64,000 nucleotides of DNA from Tanypteryx hageni (lineage: Eukaryota; Arthropoda; Insecta; Odonata; Petaluridae): positions 35,294,061 through 35,358,060 of the forward strand of contig CM054117.1 in assembly GCA_028673005.1 (NCBI GenBank), read 5' to 3'. Position 1 is the stretch's first letter. Each line of letters starts with the position of its first letter. Positions 34,558 to 45,026 of this stretch are shown here, in pieces. Below the pieces are notes generated by a model, which was not told where the DNA came from, did not search any database, and saw only the letters and a list, made by a program, of their open reading frames with translations. The position numbers and the translations under genes are program-made.

Positions 34558-37500
34558 TTAGGAACACGTGCACCTATAACCAAAATATCCCGAGCACGTT
34601 CCAGTCGTAAAACCTCGGCTCGTACAGTAGGCTGTGCATCTCCCGGAGTTCCAAGGGCAACCGCGGTGAAAGAAGTAAGGATCGATTTCGATTACCTCAC
34701 CAGTGGTGATGTCAATACCGTACGTGGGGTCTGCGAATAAAGATCAAACAGAGATCACTTTAATAATGCAACTGTTTCAAGCCGTATTAATTTCCCTCGC
34801 AAAATTAAATAGTTAGACTGATCGCCAAATGAAATGGACATGCCAATTTTAAGTATGTTGAGCGCAATATATTTTGATTATAAAGCAAAAGCACAAGTTA
34901 TTATCTTAAGGAGAAATGAATAATCCTAGATTAAAAGATAAATGGATAAATTAGCCGAGTTACCTACATTGAGCTGCCACTGCACTGAAGTCAAAACCAT
35001 ACGTCGGATCTGCAAAAAATATTAAACAAAGGTTACTTTTCGATACAACAGAGACTTATTGATCTCATCTATTGGCTAAAATCGAATTGGTTCTAATGTT
35101 AATTTTTTATCATACTACTGTCTCTGAATCACCAGTGACAAGGGCTGCCGAGTAACCGAATATAATTTTCACTTGCATAACCTTTTTATGCCTATTGCAG
35201 ATGCCTGTTATCAATTTCAAAGGTTACTTCACTATCCAAAATATACCAATACGATAAAATTCACCATAGAAGGCGTAACTTTGTGGAATTGCATTTAAAT
35301 ACGAAATAAAACAACTTGGTACGATTTCCACCGTTTTGATAGCATGCAACCGGTTTCGCAGTGGCTACTGCATCATCAGGCAATAATTTCGTTAAGCAAT
35401 TGGAATATATAGGCAAATCCAAAAGGGGAGGCAGTAGTGAAGGTAGAATACATAGGAAGGAAGGTAATGGAAAAGGATACTGGCAGGAGGGAAATTACCG
35501 TTGTTTATGGCTATTGTATACTGTAATCGCTTAACAAAATTATTATCTGATCTACATCTACATATTACCCTGCAAGTCACCTTGACGGTGGATGGCAGGG
35601 GGTGCCGCGCACCAAGTTCCTTACTAATTATTATTCACTTATCTATTGTGATCTGATGATGCAGTAGTCACTGCAAAACCGGTCACATGATATTAAAACG
35701 GTGAAAATTATACAAATTTGCATTATTTCGCATTTTATTATTTCAATCCGGTCTTTTTTTCACGAAAAATGAAATAAATACCGTAAAATGTCGATAATGC
35801 GAAATACTCCTTTATAGAAAGTGCGCTTCGGTCCCTTTAAAAAACGAAGTTATTCGTTGCTTGTTACAACAAACTCGTTATGTGTAAACCTCGTCAATAC
35901 GAATCATGAAATGTTAAGTCTCTCGAAGTTTGCACTAACGAGGCTTCACTGTACGCAGTACGACTTCGCTAGTACAAACCTCACGAGATCTACATTTTCA
36001 GGATTTGTAATAACAAGATCAATATAATCAGCAACATATACTTTCGCTGGGGCATGAAGTACAATTTTTATAAAGGAGCATTTTGTATCAAGCGATTCTT
36101 AACCTACTTTCCAAAAAATGGAATGTTGTCTTATGAGATCGCCTCGGTGTCCGTGTGTGTGTCCCCCCCCCCCCCCCCACATCTTCTTCATGAAGGAACC
36201 GATTTCAACTAAATTTGGTACATAGAATACGCACATAAATTAATGACCAAAATGGCATATTTGGACTGGATCGACTAAGTAGGGATGCCACAATTGCAAA
36301 GTTAAACTTCTCGGTAATTATAAATTGGGGAGGAATTGGCCCAACCGATTTCGACGAAATTTTGTATGAAGTAGACATGTAATATTAAATAACAAAATCA
36401 ATATGTTTAGTATAGATATAGAAAGCAGGACTTCCACAATACCAGAGATAAAAAAAATATTTTTACATGTATTTGTGTTGAACTGTGAGCAACAATTTAA
36501 ATCAAATTTAATACTTATATTGTACACATACATACAAAACCGGATTAGCATTTTTTAACTTAATCAGCTAAACAGGGGTGCCACAATTACAAATTACACT
36601 CTTTCAGTAATTAAGGGTTTTGAAGGAATTGGCTAAACGGATTTCAATTAAATTTTTTAAATAAGATCTGTACAACATATCATATCATGATGAAATCACG
36701 ATGATAAAAGCGGAGCTAAAGAGCAGGACTACTACAATAAAAAGTTAAATAATATTTTTACACATACTTCTAGAGAACTGACCAAATGGATTTTAACCAA
36801 TTATAGTATATTTAATCTTCATATAACTAAATAACCAAAATGTCATATTTCAACCGGGTCGACTAAACAGCTACCATAATATCAAGGCTATAATTTTTCT
36901 GCAACTATGAATTTGGAAGGTATTGACTGAACTGTTTCAAAAAAATTTAGTTTGTAAGACGAGTATGGAATGGCAAAACTAGATGAATATGTTTAGAAAG
37001 GATAAAAATGAGGAAAAATAATTTTCTGATTTCAAAGCAAATACATTTACTATACGATTATATTACGGCAAATTTGACGAAAATCTGTGTACACCACTAC
37101 TTGTTATATATTAAAATTGTATTGGAAGGAAAGTAGGCGAATTAGTTCTTTCCAAAACTACTTGTTTTATTATCGAGATTTCACTTTACTGATTGCGAAA
37201 AGACAATGAACGTACAAAAGAGAAGCCATTTATCTAAAAATATGACCGTTTCCACGTAAAGACGACGCCGCACAAATATCGCGAGAAAATAAAACATAAG
37301 AGCTTATATTACTCGTTTTGCAACAACTCACGCATGACGCTGCGGACTAAAAACGCGAATATCCAAGTTCATATGCTGCGAATGTCAAGTGGATGTACAA
37401 AGATATCCCCCGCGAATAATAAAAACCGCGAATGTTGAGGATTTACTATATACATATATAAATTAGACCTTTTATAAAAAATGTTATATATTTTTTCGAA

Positions 37501-37748
37501 TATAATGTGTTAGCAATATCTTCCGAGTTGCTCAATGGCTTTGTTTTATTATAATTTAGCCATTTAAGCATGAATTTATTATTTTGTTAAAAAATAAATA
37601 ATCTCTGCTCAAAGGAAAAATAAGCATGTAAGTATATTAACGGACATATTCACTTACACTGAGCTGCCACTTCATTCGAAAAAGATAACATCCCCAGAAA
37701 CGCGAATAGAATCAGGAGCAAGTTTGAATTCAGTCTCATCTTGGACAT
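34558..37748 (-). CDS. Arthropod defensin precursor, three exons with a microexon
   Basis: Exons on the minus strand are 37748-37658, 35009-34968 (42 nt) and 34730-34558; all introns are phase 1. The product is 101 aa (87 aa if the microexon is skipped). Residues 1-30 are a signal peptide (LLLILFAFLGML, then VAAQ). A short acidic pro-region follows, then the peptide with six cysteines at 69, 76, 80, 90, 98 and 100, spaced C6C3C9C7C1C. The CP-x-N start, C-x3-C pair, G-x-C gamma-core (GTC) and terminal C-x-C are the cysteine-stabilised alpha/beta pattern of arthropod defensins, secreted antibacterial peptides. ATG choices are 37748 or 37739. The paralogue at 59052-59960 has identical spacing. 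No kappa-B site was confirmed. Confidence 0.75.
34968..35009 (-). other. In-phase 42-nt microexon of the defensin gene
   Basis: The acceptor is ttttttgcag and the donor is GTAGGT. It encodes 13 complete residues (PTYGFDFSAVAAQ) plus one split codon at each edge, so it can be included or skipped without changing frame. Its first half and preceding intron end resemble those of the last exon (PTYGIDI), while its second half and donor resemble the end of exon 1 (VAAQ then GTAAGT). It looks like a fusion of the two exon edges. Confidence 0.7.
35290..35735. mobile_element. TIR element in defensin intron 1, split by a LINE tail
   Basis: Left arm about 35290-35382 and right arm about 35651-35735 are imperfect inverted repeats: ccaccgttttgat, aaccggtttcgcagtggcta and ctgcatcatcag on the left match the reverse complement on the right. 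The interior holds a separate insertion at 35552-35650. The element is non-coding and of unassigned superfamily; the exact termini are not fixed. Confidence 0.65.
35552..35650 (-). mobile_element. 99-bp LINE 3'-end insertion with 7-bp TSD
   Basis: The sequence matches the 3' UTR and tail of the LINE at 21600-22550 (ctacatctacatattaccc, ggcagggggtgccgcgcac). It is flanked by atctgat at 35545-35551 and again at 35651-35657, a 7-bp target duplication. It is a severely 5'-truncated copy that landed inside the TIR element at 35290-35735. Confidence 0.8.
36165..36960. repeat. Poly-C run and degenerate repeat array in defensin intron 1
   Basis: A run of C (36165-36178) is followed by five weakly similar phrases of the form accgatttcaactaaatttggta near 36200, 36342, 36632, 36786 and 36928. 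Between them atgaccaaaatggcatattt and gtcgactaa-cag recur. This resembles a decayed internally repetitive mobile element; I could not name the family. Confidence 0.5.
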
Positions 37749-37892
37749 GCTCACCTGAAGTTGGGAAAAAAAGACATCGTTACTTCCACGCGACAGATTT
37801 TAAACTTTATCAGATTATGATAACGATCTATGATTAATGCAATTTTCTTCTTCTCAAATTACGTTGCGCGGTTTAATATATGAGCCGGTCAA

Positions 37893-38140
37893 AGCGAAAG
37901 TGGGAATAACTTTGAAGCAGAAAAAATTCTGCTATGACCGGGAATCGAACCCGGGTCTTCCACTTGCCGGGCGGATATTCTACCCTGAACTACCGTAGCA
38001 GATAATCTTTCCTGTTTCTGAACGCGGGTGTTTTTCTTAGTTGGGTCCGGGCTAGCCAAGCTAGCATCAACCAGCCCCAACGGACGTCCTCCAAGAGAAC
38101 GTCGAAGAAAACTCCTCCCCCTTAAATGGTGAGTCAATTT
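37893..38140 (-). repeat. tRNA-containing dispersed repeat, copy 1
   Basis: On the minus strand the unit reads caatttccc-like flank, ctcttggaggacgtccg, gctagcttggctagcccgg, aacacccgcgttcag, then a tRNA-like module (38002-37928), then ctgcttcaaagttattccc. The tRNA-like part has ggtagttcaggg at the A-box position and a perfect gggttcgattccc B-box arm. The anticodon loop would carry GGC with C instead of the invariant U33, and the two acceptor arms both read like tctgct/agcaga, so it is probably not a functional tRNA. Three relatives lie at 62076-62800. This copy sits just upstream of the defensin gene. Confidence 0.6.
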
Positions 38141-40389
38141 CCTTTAGTTGTGCGATACGAAAGGTATGCGTTGTTAAATAGAAAAATTAGTTATTACTCA
38201 CATAAATATAATATAAAAAAGAAAAGATGAAATTTTTCTTTCATATGAATCGGGTTTTGTTCTTTTATTTTGCCTATCAATTTAACTTATACCTCTTTCC
38301 CTCTGACCGGCTTATATTAAGGTAAATACGTCACAATTTAGCCAGGCGTAAACGTTAATAATTTTTAAAAGTAAAATTTATGTTGCACAAAGAATTTTAT
38401 AAAGCTATAGGATATACAAAAACGGGGTGACGAAAACAAAAATGACCATTGCTGAATTCCGGGGCCCACTAAGTCCCAACCGTAAGTCATCCAACCAAGA
38501 TATCCTCTGCATTTGCAACACTTAATGAAGAAAAATAAAGATAATAATTTACTACACAACATAAAGATTCTAATTAATACTACTAAAAAACTTAAGATTT
38601 TGAAGAAGTCCACATGGAAAGGGGGAGGCTCGAAGACCTCCACACGCACACACAAAAGTTTATGTTATACCTTGGTCGACTAAAGATTTCCACAATTATC
38701 ATTCATGAAAAATACACCACAATAGTCCAGTCGACATCCATGCATTAAATAAAAAATAACGCATGGTATGCCATCTAAAACAAAAAACTGAATGAATATT
38801 ACAGTCAATGTTTGTTCACGAAAGACCGCATAGCCACTTACCGCAGCGATCCTTAAGACTGATGGTGTTCCTCCCTCTGCGAACCGATTGTTAAGAGTCG
38901 CTCTCCATCCCGCGCGGATCAACCTTATATCCATCCCATCGTCCCATTCGTTCGAAGGTGCGAAGGATTTCGGAGGAGAACGATCCCTCACACTCCCCTC
39001 CTTCCCCTCTCCACATACCAATCGGACCATGCCTTCTTGGGGAGAAAATCCTTCAAAAAATGACGCGGAGACAGTCCGAAGAAAAATTCGGAACTGTCTA
39101 TATAAGCGCCGGGTAGTTTCGGTCAATTTGGCTATCCATTGACCATGACGGAGGACCGCACCTGACCCCGTGTGGAATTTGTTTCTACGTCATCGCGCAG
39201 CAACGTTCGCCTAAGAACGAATAAAAAAAACTCGAAGCCTTAGCTCAACCTTGCTTATGCGAAGCGGAAAGACCTCGCAACGTACAGGAAAGTCTTGTTA
39301 ACTCGGACCCTCAGGGCTATACCTCACCCTCCCACCTATCCCTAGATATTGATAAATCAGTATTTAGTACCCCTTGAGGATGACTTAGATTTTACGAATA
39401 TTTTCTTTCCTTAAAAATATACTAACTTTTATGCGTCAAATCACTTACTTAATTTCCAAAGCAGTAAGTGGTGAAACTTTTTCAGGGTTACTAAGATTTC
39501 AACTCGGAAAAAATCCGTACATAATTTTGTACATTAACTAGAGTCATTACATTGAAAAGTTTTATATTGTGGTTTTTCAATAGCATCAACTGGATTTAGG
39601 ATCCTGTAAAAATCATTCGGGAACGGTCACAGTGGTCTAGTTGCCTAGCGACCACTGCGGCACAAGACAAGGTAATTAAACCCTGCAAGCCACTACGTAA
39701 GGTCTCATGAATAATCATTTCGTTATCAAGTCCTTCGAGCAAACAAAACGTGCTGACAGTTATTCTTTTTAAGTCGTTCCTTGCAGACGAGGGTTGGATC
39801 ACTTCCACGCCACGTGTCACGCTATCCGTAATGACTCTCCTCTCACCCGCTGATAAGCAACAAATACAGTTGTATGTTATTGTCTTTCTACATAAAATGG
39901 GTAGGTAGGTAAAATATGTCCTCGTCGCAAGAAAGTTTTCTCATCGAGTTATAATATATGTACGTTCATCCTATCCTCAACCAATGGAATGGACACATAT
40001 ATATATATACGAAAAAGAAACTTAAAAGGAGGAGCACTTTGCTGATAATATATGCAAAAGCCCGAGGTAATTTGGCGCCCTCTTCGGTAAATTTATATGA
40101 AGACATTTGAACGTAGGTTTTATTTATTTATTGCTTAATAAAAATTGACAATGAGAAAATTATAGCAATGCCATCAAGATTCCAGTCTGCTCCGATATAC
40201 AAATCGCCAACTATCAATTATTCATTTGGAAGTTATGTATAGGCGGATAATCGGGAAAGAGCCATCAAGATTTTGACACCCTTGGGAGCCACCCGGTTCG
40301 CCAGTACGTCGGGTCGGCCCTAAATTATATTTCAAAATTCGGACAAGAATTGAACGCTATTCATTTAAGGAATTTCGTAACAATTTCCT
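38141..40389. other. Intergenic, no gene assigned
   Basis: Apart from a TATA-like motif at 39099, this region holds only short frames and AT-rich DNA. A long minus-strand frame at 38680-39126 has no recognisable domain and no splice context. Confidence 0.35.
39099..39128 (+). promoter_or_regulatory. Candidate TATA box and initiator
   Basis: tatataag at 39099-39106 is followed 26 bp after its first T by an initiator-like tcaatt (A at 39125). The surrounding 100 bp is richer in G+C than its neighbours. No gene could be joined downstream, so this is a motif match only. Confidence 0.2.
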
Positions 40390-42453
40390 AACTGTGGGGG
40401 GGCCAACATAAAAGTCAAAAATATTTGGGGGGGGGGGGGCACACAAAAATATGAAAATTTTAATACAACTATTAGGCTATACCTGTATTTTTGTACCAAT
40501 CCTATCATTATCAGTGAACTTTTTTCCTACCTCTTTAGTTTATAAAACCGATGTTTATTAACTGTTTGCTTTTATTTATAAAAATTATGTTAATTTTTAT
40601 TGATAATTTTAAATACATTTTCTGTATCATTTTAAGAATGATATTTTCCATAAAATGTTGTATTCTGCTGTTATAATTAAAATTACATTTCTTATTTTGC
40701 AAATTAGAACAATATTTTTTAAATGTTGACAAACATTCCCATTTCTATTATAAATTAGCACAGTGTTTCAGACATATTACAGACATTTTTTATAACAATC
40801 ATAATAAAACAAGTAATTAAAATAGGCAACCAATTATCTTAATAAATTATAACTATAATATAAAGGCTATATTTAATTGGAATATTATTGTTATTATTTG
40901 TTGCAATTGTCACTGTTTCTTAGTAAATTTTACCAAAATTAAAATTTAAAATTGTAAAGTTTTCATCTGATCGCACATAAAAAAAAGTCTGTAAAGAATG
41001 TATTAATGTTAATACATTTGATAGATCTGAACTGACGCTTTGCAAGAAGTCGCTGGCAGCTTTGAATTTTGTTAATATTTCAGTAAACATGCACAAATTA
41101 AATACAAATTGAAAATCAATTCCATTAAGCAAACGGCTGGCTTCTTCTATTCTCCGTTCACCTGCTTCATTTGCAATAATATTTAATAAAACTAATACGG
41201 CCTCGAAAGTATTTTTCAAAGCTGAACATGCAGATACCTGGGCTGTCCACCGGGCATAACAAATTCGTTTTAGTTCTCGTAATTTGCTATTCGGGTACAT
41301 ATCTTTCTGTAGTTTTATGAACCGGGAATGAATAGCTGACCCCGAAAAAAATATATGCAATTCTTCCAATGTAGAGAAAAAGGAGTCTACATGTTTTACC
41401 TGTTTGCAAATATGGACGATTACAAGGTTCAGTCGGTGATAGAAACAGTGAACAAATATACAGTGAGGTACTTCATCCCTTATTACACAAGGTGTGGTGA
41501 CACTTTTTCACATAATTGGGATGTTACTAACAACAATATATAGTTAGTAAACAAACTTTCATATTCATGTTGAAGTTTCACTAAATTATTGGTAAAAATA
41601 AAAAATAAGAAATCGAACGGTACAGTAAGCTTTAATATATACGGCACGCTATAGGTATTAACTGCAGCTACTGTTTAAACGAAAGTCTTGCGATACAATA
41701 TTAACTGAAATTATGTAGATGATAAATATATTGGAGTTTCATTTGATGATCGTATGTCTAATATTTAATCTTATGTTTAGTCCATTTTAAGTTAGTGCAC
41801 AACTTTAGTAAATCTGGAATAGATTATAATTTGTTGATTGTACGCTTTGCTTACGTTTTAGACTTACTAAAACATTGTAGTCTAATTGTAAGTTGGTAGA
41901 TATACTTCAATTCCATTTAATTTAGTAGTTTAGTAGTTAGCCTTTGCTGAACTAAAGCGGTGACAATTATGGGGATTTAGGAGACCACCCTCACTGTAAG
42001 GGCCGGTTTTTTAGTTGGAGACAATCATTTAGAGATTTATTGGTGCGACTAACCCTCAAGACCTCAGTTAAAAGTGAACAAGAATGTATATGGAGTATAT
42101 TCTTTCCTAAATGGTAGGCCCCTGTTAGCCCATCGCGACCATTTTCAAGAAGGGAGTGGAGACCAAGAGAGAAACGTCTCAGCATGTGTGCAGAGGACAT
42201 TTTGGTTTTCCCGTTTACCCGCATATGGTCACCAAAAGTATCGAAATACGAGGTCGGGTCCTTGCTTGCCTAACGATTAGTAAAGGTTTTTCAGTAATAA
42301 ATAAAAATACCAAAGGGAAGTAGGAAAACCGTCCTTAAGATCTCTGTGCCTTTTGTAACTAATCGTGCAATCCATTGATTGCATTCAAAGTAGATTAAAG
42401 GGGGTGCCAAGGGGGGGGGGGGGGCGGGCCGCCCCCCCTTGGCTACGTCCCTG
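40390..42453 (-). mobile_element. hAT element, second copy, left-end decayed
   Basis: The right edge carries the TIR (reverse complement CAGGGACGTAGCCAAGG, ending at 42453) followed by G/C runs, as in the element at 43862-48344. The left edge near 40390 keeps only a partial TIR (ctaactgtggggggg) and subterminal G runs. A transposase fragment lies inside on the minus strand. No matching target duplication was found on the left. Confidence 0.6.
40920..41490 (-). pseudogene. hAT transposase fragment (minus strand)
   Basis: The frame contains VIRDEVPHCIFVHC, HRLNLVIV, LEELHIFFSGSA and RFIKLQKDM, collinear with the transposase at 45027-47468 at roughly two-thirds identity by eye. It keeps the central helical region only: the zinc finger, first catalytic Asp and C-terminal dimerisation domain are absent. 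No ATG begins it. Confidence 0.75.
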
Positions 42454-42719
42454 GAACTTCGGGAGACAGTATTTATTGTGTAAAAAATATCGTAGGTAAC
42501 CAAATTATCCATTTTTCACGTCAGAGACCGGTTTTATCAGCTTATCTTTTGAGAAATAGAGGGTAATAAATCTCATGAAGTGATGACTATACAGACAGTG
42601 ACAACCATTGAAATCTCCAAATTATTCACGGGCTCCGAATGCTATAAATTCAACGGGAAAGAGACACTTGGTTTTAACCGTCCTCATAAAGGCAGGTAGA
42701 GCGAGCTACTTATAGAATA

Positions 42720-42890
42720 CGATGAGGATGAAAAGAACTGAGGATGTTAGGGAGAGTATAGAGAGGAAGTGTGAGAGGAAGGATCATTTTGGATGAATGG
42801 GTAGGATTAAAAATGAAGAAGTGATTAGAGAGAGAGGATGAGATGAAAAATTAAGGGAGAGACCGATAGAGAGAGAGAGAGATTAAGTAA
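42720..42890. repeat. GA-rich low-complexity tract
   Basis: Purine-rich segments with gagaggaag units and an (ag)n run near 42868-42882. Confidence 0.75.
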
Positions 42891-45026
42891 CTATGAGAAT
42901 AAAAAATCGTTGTCTAGTTTGCTTACGAGTTATCGTGCGTGATTCGAATCTAAGGCATATAAAAATCATTTGCGTAGTTGTAACTGGGGCCAGCGCCGGC
43001 CATAAACATGCTCGAACTGTTCTGTGTAACAGGGCCCCGCGCTCGTAGGGGGCCCCGCGCCAAAACCACGTGACACTCCCCTCCCCATGGGTCTCAATAA
43101 ATTGAAAGAATGACAGAAATTTTTAAAAATTGCCTTCTATTTATTAATGTGAAAGGGAAATCAAGTAAAGAGGAAACATATTTGTCGCTGCTCTTCACTT
43201 GTTAAAGGAACAATGAATACATAAATAATTACATTGTATGTATGAATTCCAGATTTAACGGTCGCGCGTTTAATAAGTAGAAAGCTGACTACATTGTAGC
43301 ATTTCCCTACTCAAAAATAGCTGAGGGGAAATAAAGTAATGGGAGAGGTAGGAACCTTTGTCCCCGCTCGGAAGGACGTTTTCTACGTGGAAAAGCTATT
43401 ACTGTGCGATAACGCGATAATCATCTGTGTCTCACAGACACAGGACGACCACTGAAGTAACTATTTGAGTGGAACTATGGTAAGAATTTCTTTCGCTATT
43501 TTTCTCTCATGAAGTTCTTGGGATTCCTTTCTGCATTTATTATCATAAATTTTTACATAGGTAATCATTGAGAAAGTTTATAATATCTTAAATCCTAAAG
43601 ATAAACAAAATATATTTGCACTAAATGTGCCTTTAGCACGCGATTTTCGTCTGTTCTAGATGTGTTTGATTAAAGTTCAATTGTAAATTTTCAGACTTAT
43701 TATATTTAATGTGTTTCATTATTAAAAGGAAATGCCTCGAGCACAACATTATTATGCTCTAAATCTGTCAGACTTAAGTTGAACTGTAAGGGCGGATTGC
43801 TTAGACGAATCGGGGTTTAAAAACCGTGTTTTGAGACCGTGGATTGAGTCACGATCCAAGTCAGGGACGTAACTAAGGGGGGGGCAGAGGGGGCCCTGCC
43901 CCCCCCCTGAAAACTTCTTGGCCCACCCAGCTTCCACTGAATTTGATCAGCAGATTGCAATTACCATCCCCACCCATTTTTATCGGATTTTTTTACTGTA
44001 ATTTTGATATTATGTTCGCAAGAAGATAGGTTTCTACAATATAGTTCTTTTTAATCTCTTGAGTAGAGGATGCATTCAAAACGATGTCTCCAGTCTCCAG
44101 ATGCCAACCAATCTCATAGGCACGATCCCCGGGCTGATTGTGAGTGGTCACAAAATATTTTCCATGGGGCCATTCACCGTTGTTTCGGTGTTATCCAATT
44201 AAACAGAATTAAAAAATAGCCGATTGGTGAATCAGTTCTGTGCTTCGTGGGTGCTACGCTTAGATCTACCTTCGGATGGCGCCACTCTCGACGTTGTTTA
44301 TTTCTCGAGTGGATACTCACTCGCTTTGTCCACTATAAACATCCTGTGAATCGCCACTCTGCCTTATGAATGTGAAGCCGAGATACATCTGGCCTTCTCG
44401 GAAGACAATAAATCGGATTGTATCCGTGAGAAACTGCCCGAGCTCAGAATTTCCCATCGAAGATGAGAATACGAATGTCATAGTCCAGTCGAAGTCTAAC
44501 GTTTGAAGAGTTAAGAACGGCGGTATTTAAGGTCTGTTCAATTCAGTGATGCAAAATATCGTTATCGCTAGAAAGTTCGTATACTTCATCGTAATGGAAT
44601 TTTATAGTGGTTCAGCAGTTTCAGAAATATTTATATTTTAATTCTAATTCCTAAATAAGGTTGATTGTTTGAAGACTACTTGTGACATTGACCCCGGAGA
44701 GGTATTCCAAGCAAGCAAGCACAACCAAGCAACTTTGAAAAAGTTCAGGTATGTGAAAAATTTAATTATAATTAGTCTAACGATAAAAAGTCGCAAAAAT
44801 TGGTAATCGGAAGTTAACGACATTTGTACAAAATGAATATTTATCCAAAATAAGCAGACACGTGTTTTCCCGTTTTGTCCCATTCCTCATTTTGAAGAAA
44901 TTAATTTTTACAAACATGAATTTCCACCAATCGCCCCAATATAGAAAGCATAATCCCCCTCTGTGCGTGACGCTCTTATGAAAGTTTACACTGGATTAAA
45001 ATGTTTTAAAGTGCAAGAAGATCAGA

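Noticed and set aside
35820..35960. Pogo-like terminus (cagtgaagcctcgttag in reverse)
   Set aside because: Only one convincing end; the left partner could not be defined.
37928..38002. Functional tRNA gene
   Set aside because: A and B boxes are good, but U33 is replaced by C, the D-arm has a base change relative to the other copies, and it is embedded in a dispersed repeat; better read as a tRNA-like repeat module.
38680..39126. 148-aa minus-strand frame
   Set aside because: No domain, signal peptide or splice context, and its start codon is embedded in a promoter-like GC-richer patch; likely chance.
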